Of a stretch of 18,210 bases of DNA, positions 14,126 through 18,210 are shown one piece after another (position 1 is the first letter of the stretch; the number at the start of each line of letters is the position of its first letter). Origin of the DNA: Oscillospiraceae bacterium (GTDB taxonomy: Bacteria; Bacillota_A; Clostridia; Oscillospirales; JAAYXM01); contig JAFXJK010000085.1 of assembly GCA_017532355.1 (NCBI GenBank), forward strand, positions 1-18,210, in the 5' to 3' direction. Below the pieces are notes generated by a model. That model searched no databases. It saw nothing but the letters and a program-made list of their open reading frames with translations, and was not told where the DNA came from. Position numbers and translations under genes: made by a program.

Positions 14126-14506
14126 ATGGAAGTTGTAATCAAAGTCTCTGCGCTTGCGGTTTTCGGCGCGATTATAATTGTATCTCTCAGAAGAACGGTG
14201 CCTGAGCTTTCCGTGACGGCCTCGGTCGCGCTCCTTGCGGTACTTGTGCTCGGTGCAGTGGGAGCGCTGGGCAGAGTTGTTACGCTTATTTATGATCTTG
14301 CCGCGTGGGCGAGTATAGATGACAAACTCGTCGAGCCGATTGTAAAAACGCTCGGGATAAGCATTGTTTCGCGTCTTGCCTCGGATATGTGCAGGGAGAG
14401 CGGTGTCCAGTCTGCTGCATCGTACGTTGAGCTTGTTGGGGGAGCTGTCGCCGTCTCATTTGCAATACCGCTCATGTTCGGGCTGCTCTCGCAGATTACA
14501 ATGTGA
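14126..14506 (+). CDS. spoIIIAD: Stage III sporulation protein AD
   Basis: This 126-residue membrane protein has about four hydrophobic segments and starts MEVVIKVSALAVFGAIIIVS. The C-terminal part DMCRESGVQSAASYVELVGG is highly typical of SpoIIIAD. It lacks a good ribosome binding site, since spoIIIAC ends 3 bases before, so it probably depends on translational coupling. It is part of the SpoIIIA membrane platform. spoIIIAE starts 8 bases downstream. Confidence 0.94.
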   Translation: MEVVIKVSALAVFGAIIIVSLRRTVPELSVTASVALLAVLVLGAVGALGRVVTLIYDLAAWASIDDKLVEPIVKTLGISIVSRLASDMCRESGVQSAASYVELVGGAVAVSFAIPLMFGLLSQITM

Positions 14507-14513
14507 GGAAAAT

Positions 14514-15599
14514 ATGAAAAAGGTATTTTGTATATGTGTCCTGATGGTGATGCTCATTCCTCCGTGCGCTGCGGAGAGCGAGCTGCACGAAGCACTTGGA
14601 GTTTCTGAGGTAATATCCAATGCACCGTCGGAATCTGATGTGGAGTATTCGGAAAACCTGTCTTTTTCGGACGGGGTTTCGGATGTGTTTTCGAAAACTC
14701 TCGATAGCATAAAAAGTTTTCTTTCGCAAGGGCTTAAGTGTGTATGCGTAATTGCAACTGTATCATTCCTTATGAGTACTGTCGAATCTGTTGCTCCGAC
14801 TGCAGAAAACGGCGCTGTAAAGATGTCTCTTTCGCTTGTCGGGGCAATTGCAGTTACGGCTGCGGCATCGGGAAGTGTCACAAGTGTGATGGGGATGGGC
14901 AGAGAATTTATATCCGGCATAGAAGATTTTTCAAAAGCACTTCTTCCGAGCGTTGCGGCGGCAGAAGCTGCATGCGGAGCTGCAGGTGCGGCGACCGTCA
15001 AGGCAGGAATAACGCTCCTGTTTTCCGACGTTCTGATAACGCTGATAAATAAAGTGCTGTTGCCGCTTGTTTATATAAATATTTTTGCCGCCACGGCAAA
15101 TGCTGCGGCGAAGAATAATGTGTTGCAAAAAATATCAGAGTTTTCCTCAAAAACAGTCTCGGTAACGCTCAAGGTAATTCTCGGAGCTTTTGTGTCGTAT
15201 GTGGGGATTTCGGGAATTGTTGCAGGAAGTGTCGATAAAGCAGGACTCAAGGTCGCCCAGTTTGCGATGGGAGCGGCAATTCCGGTAGTCGGGGGAGCTG
15301 TTTCAGAGGCTGCGGAAACCGTCGTCGCAGGTGCGGCAATGATAAAAAACTCGATAGGTGTATTCGGTATGCTCTCGATAATTTCGGCGTTTGCAACGCC
15401 GTTTGCGGCAATGCTTGTAAACTACTTGAGCTTTAAGGCGGCATCGCTCATATCAAGTCCTGTGATAAACGGGCAAGTCGCCGAGCTGTCCTCAAAACTT
15501 GCAGAAAGCTTCGGGCTTATCATTGCAATGTGCGCGACTGTTGCAACCGTAATTATCATAGCGGTTATTGCCGCAATGAGAAGTGTGGGGGTGTTGTAG
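14514..15599 (+). CDS. spoIIIAE: Stage III sporulation protein AE
   Basis: This 361-residue polytopic membrane protein of the SpoIIIA complex starts MKKVFCICVLMVMLIPPCAA, a clear signal peptide, followed by a polar Ser/Glu-rich stretch and about seven or eight hydrophobic segments. Characteristic stretches are AAAEAACGAAGAATVKAGIT and ISGIVAGSVDKAGLKVAQFA. An open frame runs back to 14364 through spoIIIAD and is rejected: the ATG at 14514 has GAGG 7 bases upstream and a proper signal sequence. It ends in TAG, and the next gene starts on the following base. The family is usually somewhat longer (about 400). Confidence 0.94.
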   Translation: MKKVFCICVLMVMLIPPCAAESELHEALGVSEVISNAPSESDVEYSENLSFSDGVSDVFSKTLDSIKSFLSQGLKCVCVIATVSFLMSTVESVAPTAENGAVKMSLSLVGAIAVTAAASGSVTSVMGMGREFISGIEDFSKALLPSVAAAEAACGAAGAATVKAGITLLFSDVLITLINKVLLPLVYINIFAATANAAAKNNVLQKISEFSSKTVSVTLKVILGAFVSYVGISGIVAGSVDKAGLKVAQFAMGAAIPVVGGAVSEAAETVVAGAAMIKNSIGVFGMLSIISAFATPFAAMLVNYLSFKAASLISSPVINGQVAELSSKLAESFGLIIAMCATVATVIIIAVIAAMRSVGVL

Positions 15600-16067
15600 G
15601 TGGAAGGACTAAGTTCCTGGATTGCAGGCATTTCGGCAGTTGCGCTTATAGTTTCCGTAATATCTGTCGTTGCACCGAAAAACAGTGCAGGCAGGGTTGT
15701 AACGATGCTTGGAAGCATACTCGTTCTCGTTGCTTTTGTATTGCCTGTTTTGGATTTTGAAGCTTTGCGGCTTATAGGTGTCGGAGAAGCATACGAGGAG
15801 AAAATATCAGAGCAAATAGAAAAAGCGGAGAAAGAGACTGATGAGATTAAAAACAATATCATAAAGGAAAAGCTTACGGCATACGTATTAGATAAAGCAA
15901 AAACAGATGAAAACGAATGTAAGGTGGATATAAAGATTCAGGACGGAGCTGCCATGTCTGCAATAGTTGAATGTGGCGAGCGGAATATTTCAGAACGTGT
16001 ATCAGAGATTCTCGAGAAAGAACTCGGAATTGCGAAAGAGAGTGTGAAAATAAAAAATGAAGAATAA
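15600..16067 (+). CDS. spoIIIAF: Stage III sporulation protein AF
   Basis: This 155-residue protein starts at a GTG placed exactly after the spoIIIAE stop, with GGGGGTG about 8 bases upstream. Two N-terminal membrane segments (residues about 5-25 and 33-51, with the basic loop APKNSAGRV between) precede a soluble domain. That domain has the ring-building-motif look (CKVDIKIQDGAAMSAIVECG), similar to the one in SpoIIIAG and secretin-associated ring proteins. The last residues overlap the spoIIIAG start by 11 bases. Confidence 0.9.
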   Translation: MEGLSSWIAGISAVALIVSVISVVAPKNSAGRVVTMLGSILVLVAFVLPVLDFEALRLIGVGEAYEEKISEQIEKAEKETDEIKNNIIKEKLTAYVLDKAKTDENECKVDIKIQDGAAMSAIVECGERNISERVSEILEKELGIAKESVKIKNEE

Positions 16068-16584
16068 AGAGATGAAGCTTTGGCGTCTTCCGAAGTTTGT
16101 TATGAAATATAAATACATAATAGTTGTAATTGTCGTCGGCTTTTTTCTTTTGGCTCTGCCACAGGGGAAGAGCGATGAGACAGAGCAGAAAAACACGAAG
16201 CTGTCATTTGATACAGGAAAATTTGAAAAACGAGTGGAAGAGGCGCTTTCTGAATGCAGCGGTGTAGGTCGTTGCGAGGTAATACTGTCAATTGATTCGG
16301 GTCCGGCCAATATATACGAAAAGGATTCAAAGAAAAGCGAGAGAGAAAATGAAGGTGGGGTGATGCGCGAGAGTGACAGCGACACAAAACCGAGTATATT
16401 GTCACAAGGCTCGGGGAAAGAGAGTCCGCTTGTGATAAAAGAAGTTTACCCGGATTTTCGAGGTGCAATGATAATTTGTGACGGTGCTGAAAGTCCTATG
16501 GTGAGGACGGCAATCACAAATTCCGTAATGGCGCTTACCGGACTCTCAGCAGACAAAATAAGCATAATCAAAATGAAAAATTAG
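16057..16584 (+). CDS. spoIIIAG: Stage III sporulation protein AG
   Basis: This 175-residue protein has one membrane segment (about residues 20-36, KYIIVVIVVGFFLLALP) and an extracytoplasmic ring-building domain. The domain contains CSGVGRCEVILSIDSG, a polar Ser/Glu-rich insertion (KDSKKSERENEGG) and YPDFRGAMIICDGAESPMVR. In Bacillus SpoIIIAG forms a large ring in the intermembrane space. The start overlaps spoIIIAF; a second ATG at 16072 is possible because neither has a strong ribosome binding site. It ends in TAG. Confidence 0.93.
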   Translation: MKNKEMKLWRLPKFVMKYKYIIVVIVVGFFLLALPQGKSDETEQKNTKLSFDTGKFEKRVEEALSECSGVGRCEVILSIDSGPANIYEKDSKKSERENEGGVMRESDSDTKPSILSQGSGKESPLVIKEVYPDFRGAMIICDGAESPMVRTAITNSVMALTGLSADKISIIKMKN

Positions 16585-16593
16585 GAGGACATG

Positions 16594-17115
16594 ATGAAGA
16601 AAAAAACTACGGTAGCAGCAATAGTGATTTTGTTTTTATGTGTTGCAGTGTATCTGAATCTCAATACGGCGGACTTGGGAAGTGACGAAGAAAGAATAAT
16701 GACAACACTCGGAGAACAGAATGCAGAGGAAGCACCGGCAGAGGTAGTTACCGAAGATAAGAAAAAATATTTTGAAGAGGCTCGACTCGAAAAACAGAAA
16801 GCTCGCGACAGTGCAATAACGACGCTTAAAGAAGCGGCAAAAGAGGAGAATATGCCGGAAGATTCCCGTGATCGTGCGGCAAAGAGCATTGAGACAATTT
16901 CAAACGGCGCAATAAGCGAGACTCGCATAGAAACGCTCATCAAAGCAAAAGGATTCGGTGAATGTGTTGCACTTATGAACGAAAAGGGGGTAAACGTGAT
17001 TGTCAGCGCGCCCGAGGGTGGACTTGCGGCATCAGATACAACAAAAATAAAGGATATCGTTGTCAGTGAGACGGGAATTTCACCAAGTCAAATAAAAATT
17101 ATTGAAATTAAGTGA
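16594..17115 (+). CDS. spoIIIAH: Stage III sporulation protein AH
   Basis: This 173-residue channel protein pairs with forespore SpoIIQ across the intermembrane space. It has a single N-terminal anchor (TTVAAIVILFLCVAVYLNLN), a charged coiled-coil-like linker (KKYFEEARLEKQKARDSAIT) and a YscJ/FliF-like ring domain with KAKGFGECVALMNEKGVNVI and SPSQIKIIEIK at the end. ATG 16594 is chosen over 16591 because AGGAGG at 16583-16588 is only 2 bases from the earlier codon. It is the last gene of the spoIIIA operon, and its 3' end holds the -35 box of the asp23 promoter. Confidence 0.94.
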   Translation: MKKKTTVAAIVILFLCVAVYLNLNTADLGSDEERIMTTLGEQNAEEAPAEVVTEDKKKYFEEARLEKQKARDSAITTLKEAAKEENMPEDSRDRAAKSIETISNGAISETRIETLIKAKGFGECVALMNEKGVNVIVSAPEGGLAASDTTKIKDIVVSETGISPSQIKIIEIK

Positions 17116-17130
17116 GTTTTGAGTTATACT
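17102..17130 (+). promoter_or_regulatory. Sigma-A promoter of the Asp23 gene
   Basis: TTGAAA (17102-17107), exactly 17 bases, then TATACT (17125-17130). The -35 box lies inside the last codons of spoIIIAH. This gives the housekeeping Asp23 gene expression independent of the sporulation operon. Confidence 0.7.
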
Positions 17131-17162
17131 ATACATATACTGTAGATAAAGGAGAAGTTAAT

Positions 17163-17540
17163 ATGGCTGAACTTAAAGAATATACAACGCGAGTTGACGA
17201 TACAGGAAAGATTACCATTTCAGAAGATGTTATTGCTTCTATCGCGGCAATTGCGGCAGGGGAGATTGAGGGCGTTGCGAGCCTCGGTACGGCGCTCGTC
17301 ACTGATTTTCTCGCGAAGAAGCCTGCTTCAAAGGGCGTCAAGGTTACAATCGCAGAAGAATCTGTCGAGCTTTTCGTAACCGTTGTCGTAAAAAAAGGAG
17401 TTGTAATCCCGAATGTTGCAAAAGCAGTTCAGGAGGCTGCGGCTTCCGCTGTTGAATCGATGACAGGCATTAAGGTAGAAGCGGTTAATGTCAGAGTTGC
17501 AGGCGTTTCTTTTGATAAGGAAAAGGAAAAGAAAAAGTAG
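17163..17540 (+). CDS. Asp23/Gls24 family envelope stress-type protein (YqhY-like)
   Basis: This 125-residue protein of the Asp23/Gls24 family starts MAELKEYTTRVDDTGKITIS. It contains the family core IASIAAIAAGEIEGVASLGT, VKVTIAEESVELFVTVVVKK and AAASAVESMTGIKVEAVNVR. The tail is lysine-rich (DKEKEKKK). The open frame begins at 17112, but ATG 17163 has AAGGAG 8 bases upstream and the family start. Members are membrane-associated or tied to envelope/fatty-acid homeostasis (YqhY in Bacillus lies by accBC, downstream of spoIIIA). The spoIIIA-asp23 order here is typical of Clostridia; the usual next gene, nusB, is absent. Confidence 0.92.
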   Translation: MAELKEYTTRVDDTGKITISEDVIASIAAIAAGEIEGVASLGTALVTDFLAKKPASKGVKVTIAEESVELFVTVVVKKGVVIPNVAKAVQEAAASAVESMTGIKVEAVNVRVAGVSFDKEKEKKK

Positions 17541-17560
17541 TTCCTTGCGGTTTAATTGAA

Positions 17561-17682
17561 TATTGAAAAGGGAGTAATCGGCGTTTTACGTAGTGAAGTC
17601 AACAATCGGGTGTATACCACTCTGGCTTTATTTGAAATGATGAGACTTATTTGTACTGTATGCAAATAAGTCTCTTTTTTTT
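17561..17682 (+). ncRNA. Probable yybP-ykoY (manganese) riboswitch with terminator platform
   Basis: The leader of the downstream cation ATPase matches the yybP-ykoY layout as I know it. AAAAGGGAGTA (17566-17576) begins it. A short hairpin near CGTTTTACG follows. AAGTC/GGCTT then encloses GGGTG-loop-CACTC, with the TCTGGCTTT strand, and ATGAGACTT (17639-17647) closes it. GAGACTTATTTG is at once the 3' edge of the aptamer and the 5' arm of the terminator, the standard mutually exclusive switch. Known members sense Mn2+ and turn on exporters, including P-type ATPases, by preventing termination. The downstream gene class fits well. The pairing at the aptamer base is weak by eye, so the ends are approximate. 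Confidence 0.72.
17642..17682 (+). terminator. Riboswitch-linked terminator before the P-type ATPase
   Basis: GAGACTTATTTG and CAAATAAGTCTC form a perfect 12-bp stem with a 9-base loop, followed by eight Ts. It ends 31 bases before the ATPase start and shares its left arm with the presumed aptamer. It may also catch transcription coming from asp23. Confidence 0.92.
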
Positions 17683-17713
17683 AGTAAATAATTTATATAA
17701 AGAGGTGCAAATG

Positions 17714-18210
17714 ATGAAAGAATACCTGAAGAATTATCAAGAGGTAATGGAAGACCTTTCCGTAACGAGAAGCGGACTCTCCGGAGAAGAAGCGAAGAAG
17801 AGACTTGAGAAGAACGGAAAAAACAAATTGCGCGAGGCAAAGCCTGACGGAATCATAAAGCGTTTCGTCAAACAGATTGCAGAGCCAATGACGATTATAC
17901 TGATTATTGCGGCGCTTATTGCAGGCGTGATGGCGGTATATGAAAGGGAGTTCCCTGCAGATGTAATAATCATTATGGCAGTCGTCGTAATAAACGCTGT
18001 TCTGGGCGTTATCCAGGAAAGTAAGGCTGAGAAGTCGATAAGTGCGCTTGCAGAAATGACTGCGGCGACCTCACTCGTAATTCGCGACGGACACACGCAA
18101 TCGATTCCGAGCGAGGAACTTGTCGTAGGCGATATCATCATACTTGAAGCGGGCGCTGCAGTTCCTGCCGATGCGAGGATTATAGAATGTGCAAGTATGA
18201 AGATTGAAGA
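17714..18210 (+). CDS. P2-type cation-transporting ATPase, N-terminal part (runs off window)
   Basis: This is a partial gene, open to the window end (about 165 codons visible). ATG 17714 is preferred over 17711 because GAGGTG at 17702-17707 is then 6 bases away. The visible part has the N-terminal cation-ATPase domain (VMEDLSVTRSGLSGEEAKKR, then LEKNGKNKLREAK). The first two membrane helices follow (EPMTIILIIAALIAGVMAVY and DVIIIMAVVVINAVLGVIQE), and then the start of the actuator domain (LVVGDIIILEAGAAVPADAR). The pattern is that of P2A Ca2+/Mn2+ pumps rather than heavy-metal P1B pumps, since no CxxC domain precedes it. The upstream yybP-ykoY-like leader suggests Mn2+ export. The catalytic DKTGT site lies outside the window. 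Confidence 0.88.
   Translation, partial: MKEYLKNYQEVMEDLSVTRSGLSGEEAKKRLEKNGKNKLREAKPDGIIKRFVKQIAEPMTIILIIAALIAGVMAVYEREFPADVIIIMAVVVINAVLGVIQESKAEKSISALAEMTAATSLVIRDGHTQSIPSEELVVGDIIILEAGAAVPADARIIECASMKIE

Noticed and set aside
14364..14513. N-terminal extension of spoIIIAE back to 14364
   Set aside because: It overlaps spoIIIAD in another frame. The ATG at 14514 has a ribosome binding site and a proper signal peptide.
17597..17641. Short GTG frame in the leader of the P-type ATPase as a leader peptide
   Set aside because: The only ribosome binding site-like GGGAG is about 20 bases away, and the stretch is better explained as riboswitch aptamer.

Overview
The window looks like a chromosomal segment of a spore-forming, low-to-moderate-GC Clostridia-class Firmicute. 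I infer an Oscillospiraceae/Ruminococcaceae-type gut anaerobe, but the family assignment is not proven. The grounds are a Firmicute-style ribosomal protein/rpoA cluster, a complete spoIIIA operon, a yaaL-bofA pair, a BofC-type protein, strong AGGAGG ribosome binding sites and Firmicute-type promoters.

Layout. (1) 1-3111: distal end of the alpha operon, rpmJ-rpsM-rpsK-rpsD-rpoA-rplQ, closed by a strong hairpin terminator. (2) 3115-5598: mostly minus strand. A PRK06851-type P-loop ATPase has a structured leader that buries its ribosome binding site. It is followed by a BofC C-terminal-domain protein, a candidate small RNA of about 111 nt carrying an anti-Shine-Dalgarno motif, a tiny plus-strand Cys/Asn-rich membrane protein (34 aa), and the yaaL-bofA pair. 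(3) 5721-9363: plus strand. A small membrane transporter-like protein (COG2426 type), a 57-aa membrane protein, a RecD2 helicase interrupted by an in-frame TAG at its codon 31, and a ComFC-type phosphoribosyltransferase. (4) 9360-10494: a solitary mreB/mbl gene with its own promoter and terminator. (5) 10496-12445: a two-gene operon of a divergent type I dehydroquinase-like protein and a BchC-like medium-chain dehydrogenase. It has a perfect 11-bp inverted repeat upstream and a terminator downstream. (6) 12468-17540: spoIIIAA-AH, probably sigma-E driven, then an Asp23/YqhY gene with its own promoter. (7) 17561-18210: a probable yybP-ykoY (manganese) riboswitch with an expression-platform terminator, in front of a P2-type cation ATPase that runs off the window.

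How the genes fit together. Much of the middle and right of the window concerns sporulation. SpoIIIAA-AH builds the mother-cell half of the mother cell-forespore channel. BofA, and possibly the BofC-like protein, restrain sigma-K activation. The rest is translation/transcription core, cell shape (MreB), DNA repair or uptake (RecD2, ComFC), metal homeostasis, and one metabolic operon of unknown substrate.

Most worth a second look: the broken recD2, the candidate anti-SD small RNA, the SD-sequestering leader of the ATPase, and the dehydroquinase-like/dehydrogenase operon. All pairings and family assignments were made by eye; no searches or folding programs were run.
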